From assembly GCA_018881555.1 (NCBI GenBank), contig JACAXG010000074.1:1123081-1187080 (forward strand): DNA of 64,000 nt, written 5' to 3'. Positions 12,011 to 24,149 of this stretch are shown here, piece by piece. The position numbers were made by a program, and so were the translations under genes. The notes under the pieces were generated by a model that did no database searches, was not told where the DNA came from, and was given only the letters and a program-made list of their open reading frames with translations. This DNA is from Amblyornis subalaris. Taxonomy: Eukaryota > Chordata > Aves > Passeriformes > Ptilonorhynchidae. Each line of letters opens with the position of its first letter. Within the stretch, counting starts at the first letter, position 1.

Positions 12011-15000
12011 CAGTAGGAACAAAAGTTTTGAAGTTGTCATCTATATCTCACTCTTTCATCATTACAGGTTCTGTCTACAGAAGAGGGCTCTGTTTCTGAC
12101 ATGGGGAGAAATGTCTCATATTTTTTGTGATTTGCAAGCATATTGTACTTCCTCATTTTTAAATTTTTAAATGGAGTTACAGCAGGAAAAAATATGGAAT
12201 CAGAGCTACAGAAAGGTATCCCTGAAGAGAANATGCTGTTACATTTTCATTGTCCTGTTAGAACAATTTGTACAGACCCCTTTTGTCACAGACTGCCTTG
12301 CATTCAGTTTTGTGTTCTAAATCTGTGTCANATAGGTAGGAGCTAGAGTGGATACTGCTTCAATTTGACACAGTATCAGGATACTGATGGATAATCTTCC
12401 TGTGACTGTTCTCACTCATTTAGGCACTCAAGTACTACCAACAGTTNGAAAGATGTATCTGGCAAGGCATGAACTGTGGATGACTGGTGGCAGGGTAAAA
12501 GCCACATGCAAACACCTAAAGGATTTTCATACCTGGCAATTCTGCCTGGAAAGTAGGTTGGAGCAGGGGATGGAAAGACGTGGTACTTTGTTCAGTGTCT
12601 CTTAAGTGACATGGCAAGGATTTTAATTTCAAAGCCTTTCAGCACATCTCACTGTGGGAAACTGATTCAGCAAGGGTTGTGTGACAGGTGAAATATCTCT
12701 GTGCAAACTCAGAACAACAGTGAAAAATGGGAAGACTCAGAGAACAGCATCACTGCTGCAAGTCATGGCCAGTGAGGAATAATGTCTAAGGGTTGCCAAC
12801 ATTAAAAAATGACTGGGGGAAAAGGATGTTGTCTAGCAGAAACCTTTCCAGTTGCACTGGCTGTGCCTGAATGTGATGCTGATTTTCTGGTTGCTCATTG
12901 CACCCTCAGCTGCTCTGTGTCTAAGCAGAAATAGTCATTCTTCCCAGTTGCTTGGGTCTTTGTTGATCGAGTGTGTTGCCAGCTAAATCTGCAGCTGCCC
13001 AGGCCATATCCTCAGCATCTGAGCAGAGTGGAAATCTGCTCAAATTAAATCAGTAGGAGGGAGAAGTTTCTGCCTCTGCTCTCTTATCTAGGGTGCTGTC
13101 TTCTGCTTCTTGGACCACTGATGAACTACTTGCTAATGATACTAATTTTTGTAATACCTTCACATGTAATTTGGCTTTAATGTATGGATATATATATGGA
13201 AAAATAATAGAACAGTATTTTCTGCGAATAGTTTTTTGTATAGCAGTGAGGTAACCAGTTCTGCATCAAAATAGTGACCTGAAATATTTTCTGATGGTGA
13301 TTTCTGTGTTCCTGGGACTTCATATTAACATGCTACTCTGAGACCAGGGAAGTGTCCTTGTGGTGTGAGCAAGAACAGAATATTAAGACCAAGGAAAGGT
13401 AGTATAACTCCACTGGTGTCCCAAAATGGTATAAAACTGGGGTGAAGAGCTCAGCACTAGACTAAGAGAATCTGTGCTTCAACAGAAGTTTGACATATGA
13501 GTCAGAGTCACATGATTTTCTTGGTGCAGTTTACATCCTTATCGCTCTTTATTGAAGCAAAGGTCATTGAAGATGTGGGTAATTTTTAAAGCATCTTGTG
13601 AAATTTTAGCTGTGTGACTTCAACCTTAAGGGAGATAATGTGGCTAAAACCCAACTGGAAAATGTTGCTCTTGGTGTTCAGATGCTGAACACGAAGTTAG
13701 TACTGTCAGCCCTGCAGATGGAGATGGTTTGGAATGCATTGCTCTANGTTTGGGGGGGATTCAAGATTAACCTAATGATAATAATAATGCAGAGCAACAC
13801 GACTAACTGCGTTGTTCTCAGAACATAAGGTCTCTTTTTACATCTTAATTTGTGGTAAACTTCAGCAACTTTGTAATAATTTCTCTGAGTTCATTTTAAT
13901 TTGTGTAAGTTTTAGAGAAAATAGTATGATAGGGACAAATTTAATTTAAGAAATNAAGCAGACTGGACAATTAAGTATCTGCTTGCTAATTGTAAGGAAC
14001 TATGACTAAAATCCTAAAAGCAGAGGCAGTAACTTTAGAATAATTCTGGATCAATTATAGGGTTGATTTCTTGGATTGTATTTCTTGTTGCACAGAAGAT
14101 ACACTGGGTATGTATCTGTCAGTTCTTAATATGCACATAGCAGGAAAGAAAAATTCTTGGAAAGATTTTATGAATTCTTAAATGTAGAGATTCTGTTGTC
14201 CTTAAAGTGGATCTTGGAAGAGTTGCTTTCAGACAATACTAGCGATAAGAGGAAATATAAAAATCACATGACTAAGAAATAATTTGAAGTACTTTACCAA
14301 ATGNTTTCAACAGATAATCTTTTACTTATGTGGGCATTTAGAAACAGGAGTCTTCAGTATTGTGTCATTTCATATGATGAATTCAGGTGCAAGTCTGGCA
14401 ATCCTCAGCAGGATTCAGAGAACCAGGAAGAGAATGACAGGTTTACTGCACATTAATGGCATTTCCAGCTTGACTACCCCATCCTGTAAGGGGCTTAAAT
14501 GTCCACAGATTCTTGTTAGACTGCAGAGAGGTGCCACTTAATTTACGGGGAAGGAGCTCAGGTTTAGCTCAGTCAGGCATTTTCCAGTCACCTATTTGAA
14601 TTCTCTTTTATTCTGTGCTGAATGTGATTTTGTTGAAACCCTGTGAATGNCAATACTCCTGATCTGCACTGGCAGGTAAGAGAGGACAATTAGAGCTCCT
14701 GACTTTCTGTATTTCTTAATATTGCTTCTGCCTTTCTTTTCTGCTTCTTGTTTGTTATACCTCTTTCTGTGTCTCAAGTAAAAATAAACAATAGGTAGTG
14801 TTATGTCACAACACAAGCTTTCAGCACAGGCTGAAATGATTCTGTAATTCTTTTGAATGCTTCAAAACCTTGGGAAACACAGAAATGGTGTATTTCTCCT
14901 TTTGGTTTCCTTGCTTGATATGCTAAGGACTGTAGTTAACTTTGGCATAGCCTGCAAGGCAGGATAGGAATGACTAGGTAGATTAATTAATTTAAAATAA

Positions 15001-15065
15001 ACTTGGTTAAGTTTAATGATAAGTGTTTGTCTGGGATTTTGACTTCTGGTAGACTGTGTATGCAA

Positions 15066-15112
15066 CAGCAACTGTGGCCATACTGGATCAGACTAAAGGC
15101 CCANCTTTGGTC
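15066..15112. repeat. Ancient interspersed repeat-like fragment
   Basis: GCAACTGTGGCCATACTGGA followed by TCAGACTAAAGGCCCA resembles a sequence seen repeatedly in sauropsid genomes (CATACTGGATCAGACCAAAGG type). I cannot assign the family. Boundaries are approximate. Confidence 0.35.
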
Positions 15113-15642
15113 TTCACTGACTTTCTTCATGCCTTTCTTTTTAATTTTATCTCCATCTTTAGATGAGGAAGCCTGAAGAGCCCACAGAATTCAAAGGATG
15201 GGGGTCACCAGGGACTTATACAATATGTTCATTTTTGCAAATTACTACTGAGCACTGAATTGATATTTTTAGAGAACTTTAACTGTAGATTTCATCTCCT
15301 GCAGTTAACAGCAAGTTCAGAAATTGTCATTATTAGGTAAACTTAGGGTTTTCCCTTTGCACAGGATTTTATATTTATATTATAATTAGAAAGAAGCCTG
15401 CCCTGAAAAATGATNTTCTGTGTCAGGAGAGTTGGGTAGTGAATTAATTATACACTTACTATATAATTCTGTGTTTGTATTAATTATACTTCTCTTACTG
15501 TGGGGAAAAGTTCATTTTCAAGTAATTGAGATATATATTAATCCTCAGAGTTCAAAACACGATCCCTTGTGCCAGTGTTTTCAGTATTTGTGATGCGGAG
15601 CACTGTTCTTCAACAATGAACCATAGAATGGTGTCTATTTTG

Positions 15643-15667
15643 AAATTAATTAATTAATTAATTAATG
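15643..15667. repeat. (AATT)n microsatellite
   Basis: About six uninterrupted TTAA/AATT units; self-complementary. Confidence 0.85.
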
Positions 15668-18600
15668 AAATAATGGATTACAGGATTGATGATAAAGTAG
15701 ATGTAGGAGAAATATTGCAACTGAAGGGACTTACTTGTCCAAAAGGTCTGGACACTGCCAGTATCAAATATATGCTGTGAGAAGTGGACTGGGTTTTTTT
15801 CCTCCCGTGTTTTTGAAGATTTGGACATTACTTNTTGTGAGCATGAAAAAATGTATTATAGGTCTGTAATTCTTGGACGGAGGAGTAAATGATGAGAATA
15901 GAGTTCTCATGTCACTTCCAGAGCGGATNTGTCTATCAGGTAACCTCACCTTGGATTTGTAGGGATGCTTCCTTTCCCTTTGGAGGCGAATTCGTGTGTG
16001 GGTGTGTGAGTGGAGGCAGCTCCCGCCCGCGCCAGCACGTACGCGCCAGTCGCTTCATCGAGCTGTGACCTCCATTCTCACTTGCCCAAAAATATTTTTA
16101 ATTAAAGCTTCCTCATTTTGAGAATTTAGAGATGTGATGACATTTTCCACTTGCCTTGGAACACGTTGGTTTTGGAGGAAATCTTGCTGTTTCTCTCCTA
16201 CTCTTACTGTATCTCGAGGATGCTTTGGTATTTGGGAGAGATTTCCTGTCCATGAGCCGTGGGGAGCCCACACTGTGCCCCCAGCCCTTCCCAGGATTTT
16301 GCAGTGACACCATCTCAGACTTTATATGCATGTGCTGCGTCTGCCCAAACACTGTGCATATGTTTGCAATGAGGAGGAGCTGTGAACATGCTACTGTACA
16401 CCTGGAAAACTGGAAAAAATAGGGAAAGATTACAAACTCCAAAGAAGAAAAAAATGTCACACCGGAGAGAGATGTGCCATTAATGTATGGGAACAGTACA
16501 GCTGGAAACTCCACTCTTTTCTGTGTTCTTGTCCTACTTTTTATATAGTTGGGAATTTTTTATTTAGCTGGGAATCTTTATAAGGGTCTGCTTCAACATG
16601 ACATGCTGCAGTTATTATTTCAGTTTCATATCATTGATCCTTAAGGAAATATTTTTCAGCTATCAGCTCTTTGTCTTTTTGTTCCCCCTCCCTCTTTTTC
16701 TTTTTTCTTTTGTTCCAGCACTTGCTGAAAGTGTTAGATGAAGTAGGCCAGCTGCTCTTCTTTCTGGAGTGTTTGGAATTAAAATTTCTGATAATTTTAG
16801 CTGTTGTTCAATACACCTGACTTAAAAAGCTAATCAGTAATTGACATTTGGAAGAGAAAGTCTTCATTTTGTTTACCCTTCAGGTTAATTTTAAATGAAT
16901 ATTTCTCAGATCATGTAATTTAAGCTGGGTTTTTTTCCTACAATGATGAGTGTTGAACCTAAAATAGAATAATTTCCTGTTGGCTCAGAAATAATTTACT
17001 AAGGTTTCCTTTCTCCTAGCTATGAGATTCAGAATATTTCCCTTATTGTTACTTGCAGCATTTGTTCTCCAACCTATGTTAACCATAATAAGATAATTCC
17101 CAGTAGGAAAAGGAATTACCATTCCTTTATTGATGTTTCAGAGAGCAATATCCNCAGCCAGTGCTGTCCCTGAGGATTTGGTACACACACATTTCACTAC
17201 AAATAAGGAACAGTGATTTTGCATACCGTTGATGACATCATGCTGGGATTTCTGTGTAAATTTTAGTGATTTTTTGACATTTTGNTAATACACTGAGAAA
17301 AGAGTCTAAAAATCCTTGAGTGTAGGTTTTGAGCATTATTTTTTGTTTGCATTTTCTACTGTTAGTGCTTGCCAGCTCTGAAGGTTTTGATAAAAACCCC
17401 ATTATCATTTTCCCCTTTGCCTTCATCATGTCAATTACTAGATGTTCTTGGGTAGTACAAACATAATTCAAATGTAAATGATGTGTCTTATTTTGACTAT
17501 TGCCACAAAGAATTTGCAGACCTTTTCTTGTTTCTTGAAGAAGGCTCAAAAAGCCCGACCCAGCCACACTGAGAAAGGCTGTTTTAATTTCACCTGGGGT
17601 TGTAAATCAATATCCATTTACTATTCAGTTACTGCTTGCATTTCCCTGGGTAATAGTGTAACACATGTAATGTCAATGCAGTTTGGCATTTGTCCTCATT
17701 AGTATGGCAAAGGACACTTTTTTGCAAGGGTAAGCAAGCATCATGCCATATTTGTGACATTTCCTGCAGAACAAAGGAAAGATGTAATCTGTTTGTGTAC
17801 AAAGGACATGCAGCCTGGCTGATGTGGTGCCTCCAGTGCTTTTATAAATGAAATCCCTTGAAAAATTAGGCCACATGTTATTCTATCATATGTTATTGAT
17901 TACAGTTGAAACAGGAAGGTAGGGGTGGCACAGTGTAGCTTTGTGAGTTCTAATTGATTTATTAATTTAAGAGTTTAAAATAAATATGTCAAACTTATAT
18001 TTAACAATGTCAGCAGTTGAATTATAGGCCAATAGCAATACAATGAATAATACCTGTAGTTACATACTCATAATATTTGTCCTTATACATGCTTCCCTAT
18101 ACATTTCCAATCTCTCATATATAATTTGTTGCTTGACATTTCAAATCTAAGTATCATATACATTAATTATACATTAGAATCCTGCTTTACAATTGTTATC
18201 TAGTATATATGGTTTGGAGTTTGGCCTAAAAGTCTAAACCTTCATGCAGTTTTTGAGAATGTTGTGGTTACTTGAACTTTTGAGTGACCCAGGGTTAGGG
18301 AAAACTTATCAGCTACACCTCAATCTTTGTTCAGGTGATTGGTGGAAAATCTTGTTTCCAGATTTTACCACAGTGATAACAAAGGAAAGCTGATGGCTGC
18401 TCACCCCTTAGTAGGAGATGTGGAATGTACTGCTGATCTTGGCCCCCTGCTCATCAGGAAAATGTCAGTCTCACTGGGAAGACTCTTCTGAGGGTGGACA
18501 AATACAATTTTAATTTGTGTTTTATAACTTTGGTGTTAAAAAAATGTAGATGAATTCTGGGGAAATGGGAAGAACAAGTGAGCTTATAGTTTCAAGCAGA

Positions 18601-20089
18601 CCCTTTGCAGCAGTCCTAAGGCCACCTAAGAGAGTTCTCTGGAGCTCAGAGCCCCTGGATTCCGGGCCCCCATGCCNTGCCATGGCATTCAGCACACCCT
18701 GTCTTTGTTATCTGTTTCTTGAAAAAGCATTCTGTGCTGTGGAATTGCTTTGTCACCCCAAAGACAANTTTAAACATTCGTAAGATTTTTTTTTTTTGGT
18801 AGTGGTAATAATAGATCTTTGTATCTCCATGTGAAGAGACTGTCTCCTGCTTGAGTCACAGACCAGGCTGTTGGTTTGTCTTCTACAGTGAAGTGCAATT
18901 AAAACTCTTATCCCTTTTGAAGTCTGCTAGTGAGAGAGACCCTCTGGCTTCCCAGGAGCTCCCTTTAGACTGATTACATAAACTATTTATTACTTGGGAG
19001 AAAGTGTAATAGAGATTTGGACTTTTTTTTTTTTTTTTGGGAAAAAAGTGTTTGTATTAGAAACTTCTCTGTCACTATCTGCATAGTAACAGAATCCTTC
19101 AGGGGAAGAAGAGGGAGTCCTTTTTGACTAAGTAATGTGCTCTGCAGAGGGGCTTTTAGTGACCCACATAGAGTGCCCACATAACATGGCAGCTGCTGAG
19201 GGACCTGGAGGAGCAGGAGGCAGCAGGAAGCGTGTGAAGGTAGGGATGGGGAGCAGGGTGGGAGCAGCACTCGGCACAGGCTGGGGAGGACAGNGACCAG
19301 TCACCTGGAGTGAAGAAGGGTCATTGTTGGGATCCAGGAGACAGATGGTGAGTTGCAGAGATGAGCAAAATTAATATTTAACAACACAAACTCAGCTCAG
19401 TTTGGGCCAGCCATGACTTTACTCCTGCCAACACCATCTGNAGCATTCCAGAAACATCCCTACCTCCTCAGCCAGGATGAGTGAGGCGTGGCAGAGGAGA
19501 GATAGAACTCTGTGAGATACCAGGTTCTCTGGAAAGGGCGAAAATGGCATGGAAAAGGTGGTACCAGTAATTCCCAGCTCCTGCAGGAGTGTGGAGGAAN
19601 TTTTGGCTGGTTCACTGAGAAAGACAAGGAGAGGGCAGAGGAGGGGAAGGAAACCTGTGGCTGTTGGGGTGGGAGAAGCAGCTTGTTTGGGGATTGCAGT
19701 ATGAGTGACCAAGGAAGGACAGAGAGGAGGGTCACACACAGATTTTAATCATAATGTTTTATGTGTTGTGTCCACTGGGAAGGAACACTGAACATGCCTG
19801 CTTCATCCCCCTCCAAGGAATATATTTTGACTCAACACTGTACAGTGCAGGTAAATGAGAACATTTTTATATCCCAGAGGTGGAAGGACTGTAACTAAAG
19901 GAAGGTGGGCAGAGGGAAGCTGGTAGAAATAATATATGAAATCAGGGCAGAGTTTTAGGGTCAGAATTAGTGAGATGTATTCTAGGAATAGATTAGGAAC
20001 ACAAATCAGCTGAAACTTAGTTACTAGGCGGGAATTCTGTTAAAATATCTCTACCTGATAAGCCAAGCACTGAAAAATCCCTTGTGAGA

Positions 20090-20111
20090 TTTTTTTTTTT
20101 TTTTTTTTTTT
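20090..20111. repeat. T homopolymer, 22 nt
   Basis: Uninterrupted T run in the TMEM163 intron. Shorter runs occur at 18786-18797 and 19023-19038. No retrocopy body was recognised next to it. Confidence 0.85.
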
Positions 20112-20539
20112 GTTTCTACAATAGATTCAGAAAAAGATCAAAGTTGCAACATGAAAACCAACAAACTTTTTCTTAAGCCATAAGATTACTGCTGCTTTTG
20201 GTGAAATCCTTGAAAGCAGGGACAGAACTGTTGTGACATTTTTGAAACCCCCTCTTCTCAGCTGCACCGCTGGGGACAATGCATTTGGATAAAGTGGAGG
20301 AAAGCTGCCTGCTGACTTCTATTATTCCTTTCCTAGGAATGGTAAAAGAGCATCCTAGGAAAGCTTTCTTCTGGNAAAGAAAGCATAAAGCCACAGCATA
20401 AAACCTTGCATGAAATAAATCTTAAGTAGGGACATCGTAGCTATTAANAGTGCTGTGTGATGAGAAGGCAANCCAGGACAGGCTTTATGTACAGTGCTGG
20501 TCTGTACATGAAGCCATCTAATCAGACATATGTGTCCTT

Positions 20540-20720
20540 TAATTAAGGCCTCATGTACAGTGCAGTAGCAATGAGGGAATATGATGAAAAGAAAAGGAAA
20601 AGGAAGGAATTTTATTTACCGCCCCGGGAAGCCTTTATCATATGGAAATGATCAGAATTTAAATTTTTGTCATCTGTCACAATTTGATGCTGCTTTAATT
20701 AAAATAACACCAAGGACACG
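20540..20720. promoter_or_regulatory. AT-rich block dense in homeobox-type motifs
   Basis: Directly upstream of the CpG-rich block, this stretch contains TTTAATTAAGG, TATCATATGGAAATGATCAG, GTCATCTGTCAC and GCTTTAATTAAAATAAC. These resemble homeodomain, octamer-like and TALE-factor motifs. This is a guess at an enhancer-like element from motif content only. Confidence 0.25.
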
Positions 20721-20924
20721 TACAGTGAGGCTGGCTAGATGTGCTTCGTGCTCCTAAAGGCTGTCAGATGGGAAGGCAAGGGGTACAGGGAGGGCAGGGC
20801 TGCGGGAAGATCCGGAGGGAGATGGTGCCAGATGGCCGGGCTCGTTTTATTAATTTAGATCTCCATTATGGCTTTTCTTTTCTTCATTTCTCCAAAGGCT
20901 GGGTTGGTTTAATGGGAATCATTT

Positions 20925-21490
20925 CACGGCCGCGGGATGACGTGTTTAACTCTCCAGAGCCCACAGCACTGCGGCAAGGAGCATCCGTCGCTCGCGTGTC
21001 CAGGGGCCGGACACCTCTGCCAGGCCCAGCTCCAGCCCGGGGGCTTGGCCACAGCAGCCCTCCCTCGGGTAATTCAGTGAATCCTGCTGTCCTAAACCAG
21101 TTCCGGCTTCTGATCTTCGCAGGGAATCAGTGCCAAGGCAGCGTTTTGAGCTGTTTCTCTCCTGGTTTGTCCTCGCCTGTTCAGGCGACAGCCGGGCTGT
21201 CCGTGCTGCTGGGCATCGCCGCTTCGGGCTGAGCTGATACACCTGCCAAACCTTCTTGCTAGAAGCAAATAGCCTCACTCTTCTCCTTCCAGCTCTCTGG
21301 TGTGNCCGGACACCCAGAAACCACAGAGAAGTACTGAGGAAACTGAATTTAAAAGATTTTTTTTTTCCTCTTGGGTTTTGTCCTCACGCGCGCTCAGTTC
21401 GTGCGGGATCTGCCGCCTCCCGGTGGCTCCTGCGATGAGCTGCACGCGACTGGAGCTGCTGGTTTTGGATGGTAGTAAGANCCGGGGATT
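20925..21490. promoter_or_regulatory. Intragenic CpG-rich block in TMEM163 intron
   Basis: I count about 22 CpG dinucleotides between 20921 and 21240 and about 12 more to 21490, against very few in the AT-rich surroundings. Sites include GGCCGCGGGATGACG, CGTCGCTCGCG and CACGCGCGCTC. Such a block inside a gene often marks an alternative promoter or enhancer, but no TATA box or matching first exon was identified. Confidence 0.4.
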
Positions 21491-24037
21491 TAGAGAAAAA
21501 AATCAGGAATNTGCCTTCTGAAAATCTGTTTGGCACAGTCCAAAGCATTCTCCTTCAGAGCAGGGTTTTTAATTTCTTCCCTTTCTTGTGTCCACTGTGA
21601 TAACAAAGGAGCTTTGATTTGTCAGGTCTTCTGCTTTATCAGTGGTTATTGGGTTAGTATTAGCAACAGAATGATTGTGTGATTCAGTGAAGAAAAACAC
21701 AGTAGGAAGAATTTCTAGATCCTGAATATGTATTCTCTATAAAAAGCGTGTTCAGCAATTCTTGAGTTCATTCAGAAATCTTTATCACATTTAGGTCNTT
21801 CTTGGATTCCAGTAGAGTGGATAGACTAATTTTGGATCATGACTGTACAGCAGAACAAATAGCAAGAAGTATTTCCACATATTCTGAATTTAGTGACACA
21901 TGCAGGAAAAAGAAAAACCTGAATTCACCCCAAAAATTTGTGGTATACCATGACAAGAAAAAACCCAAACAAAAAGCTCTAAGTAATGTGCCATGCAGAG
22001 GATGAAACCTGGCACAATAGCAAGGAATAAGGCATAACATTTTCAAGATTCTGGATTAATAACTGGAACATCTGTACAAATAATTTTTTGAAGTATTTTG
22101 TATTGGGATTCATAGATTTTTCCCAAACTACATCAATTTGTAATGTGCAAGTGCATGCCCAAGAATTTTATAGGGGTAGGAGAACTGCATTTTGTCAGCC
22201 CAGGGCTGACAGTGACATAGTTGTTGATAGCAAAGTGATTTATGCTGTCACCTCCACTGGCTCTGCAGTGCTCAGTCCTGTGCTAATGACAAAGCCTGTG
22301 CTTCCCTGAGGAGGAAGGCAAAGGCAAGAGGCAGGGATGCCTGGGAGCAATCAGTGAGTCTTTGGAGGGTCTGTGGGGTGATGGGGAAATCAGAGGTGTC
22401 ATGTAGTCGTTGAGCAATGAGTCCTTGTGTCAAGTGAGATGCTGTAGATTAAATATTAGGTGAAATATTAGATGAGATTAGATTAAAATCTCAAAAACAA
22501 TCAGAATTTGCCAGGCTATCAAAANTAAGTCTTTGGGCATACACATTTTTGAGAAAGATGCATAAAAGTTAGAGGCATGATTTTGACATGGATCTCAAAT
22601 TTTGAGTGTTTTTTGCAAAGCTTGTCCAGACTTTTGANGCTTTGTTGTCATTTCACACCTTCTGAAAGCTCCCAGCTTTCCTTGCTAGACTGACAGCAAG
22701 CAAATATTGCCACTGCTTCCTTAGTCCTTCCCCAGCACTCCAAAATTGCCTGGGTATTTTCCAGCTGTCCTGTTAAAATAATTTTACAAATGCTTTTTGT
22801 CCCACCTTTACCCAGTACTTGGGTTCNGTGTTCTCATTGTTTCTATTTTATTCTCTTTCTCTCAGTGTGTTTTGTCTTAAAACTTAATTTTGTTAATATT
22901 GTACCAGGTCTGGAGAGAATGAGCTNATGATTGAGAGTGAGTGAAGTAGACTTTCGAAATTATATGACATGCAAAATTGTATAAAAATATATTGAATGAT
23001 TTATTTAGGGATATGAGGACATTATACCAGTAATCTAATTCCCAGTATCTTCCTAAGCNGCTTTCAAAACCATTTTTTGACTTCTTTGGGTTTCAAATTG
23101 CTGCTAAAATAATGAAAATGGATGAAGCTGATGTTGAATCATCATGACAATGTTTGGTATCAACAGGGACTCTTGCTGCAGTGTTTTAATCAGGAACAGG
23201 GTCCCAGTGGCACTGGCCCACTTAGACCTGCACATACAGATTAGAAAAGAATTCTTGCTATTTTCTTTATNTGTACTGGGGTTGCAACAGCTTAAATTAA
23301 AGCTTCTATTAAGAGTAATAAATGACTCTAACTCAAAGCTCTGTGGGCAGGTGGCAGGCAGGCAGGGTGAGAGCTCGCTTGGGTTTTTCTGCAGCCCTGG
23401 GGGCTGATGTACCTCAGGGGGGAGAAGGCACAGGGACTTCCTTTAGGCACCTTATTGCAGCGTGTCAGCACCCAGGAGTGTTTCCTCCCAGCCCAACCAA
23501 ACCCCAAATAGTCAGCAGGAAGGGGTAGGAGCCTCCAGAACACCTTTAGAGAATGTGTGTTGAACAATAGTGAGTTACCTGTCTTTACCCTACACAGACA
23601 CTCTCTTGAGGGAGCCTGGGGAACCCATGTTGCACATGCAAATTAAGAAATGTAGATACTTCTGTGAAATGAAATTATATTAAAAACTGGTTTTCTGAGA
23701 AAGAGCTAAACCTCACTTCGCACATCAGTATCAAAAGTTTTATGGATGGAGCTTGAATCAGATTTTGGAAGCAGGAAACCAAACAAAACCAAAGCAAGTG
23801 CAGAGTCAGAAAAAACATTAAATGGTTATTTCTTACACTAAAAATCAATATTGGTCTGGTAAGTGGGGTTCTATTCTCAAGCCTTCCTCCTGCCTGTGGG
23901 GAAATCTTTTTCCCAGGTTGTGTTTCCCAGTGGCACAAATTCCCAGTTGCACAGTAATTAGTGCAATTTGTCGTTTAATATATGGGACATGACCAGAAGA
24001 CATACTAATGTCTGACATCTGCTTTTTTTTTTTTCAG

Positions 24038-24149
24038 GATGATTTTCTGTACAGTGTCTCTGTTCTAAGTGGAATCCTTTGCACTGTCTTGGCAGTAATC
24101 AAATTTATGCTGGGAAAGGTCCTTACAAGCAGAGCACTGATAACCGATG
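24038..24149 (+). CDS. TMEM163: TMEM163 coding exon: fourth membrane helix
   Basis: The exon is 112 nt, between a long T-run acceptor (ttttttttttttcag) and the donor GATG|GTGAGT. It encodes 37 residues starting DDFLYSVSVLSGIL and ending SRALITD, plus one base of the next glycine codon. The hydrophobic stretch SVLSGILCTVLAVIKFML is the fourth transmembrane helix. The GKVLTSRALITDG turn is highly conserved in this family and leads into the fifth helix. It starts in phase 0 and ends after the first base of a codon, which the next exon completes with GT to give Gly. Differences from human (Y for F, T for S, I for L) are conservative. Confidence 0.97.

Larger units (their letters stand above)
10300..24037 (+). 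other. TMEM163: TMEM163 intron of 13.7 kb
   Basis: No coding exon was found here. The intron holds an E-box plus inverted GATA motif cluster (11678-11712), a short CpG cluster (about 15987-16050), an ancient repeat-like piece (about 15066-15112), an AATT microsatellite (15643-15667), T homopolymers (18786-18797, 19023-19038, 20090-20111), and an AT-rich block followed by a CpG-rich block (about 20540-21490). The GC-rich part contains a 163-codon open frame (20741-21232) that looks like nothing known and is probably chance. Confidence 0.85.

Noticed and set aside
20741..21232. 163-codon open frame on the plus strand
   Set aside because: It lies in the CpG-rich block, where stop codons are rare. 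The protein is low in recognisable motifs and there is an antisense open frame of similar kind.
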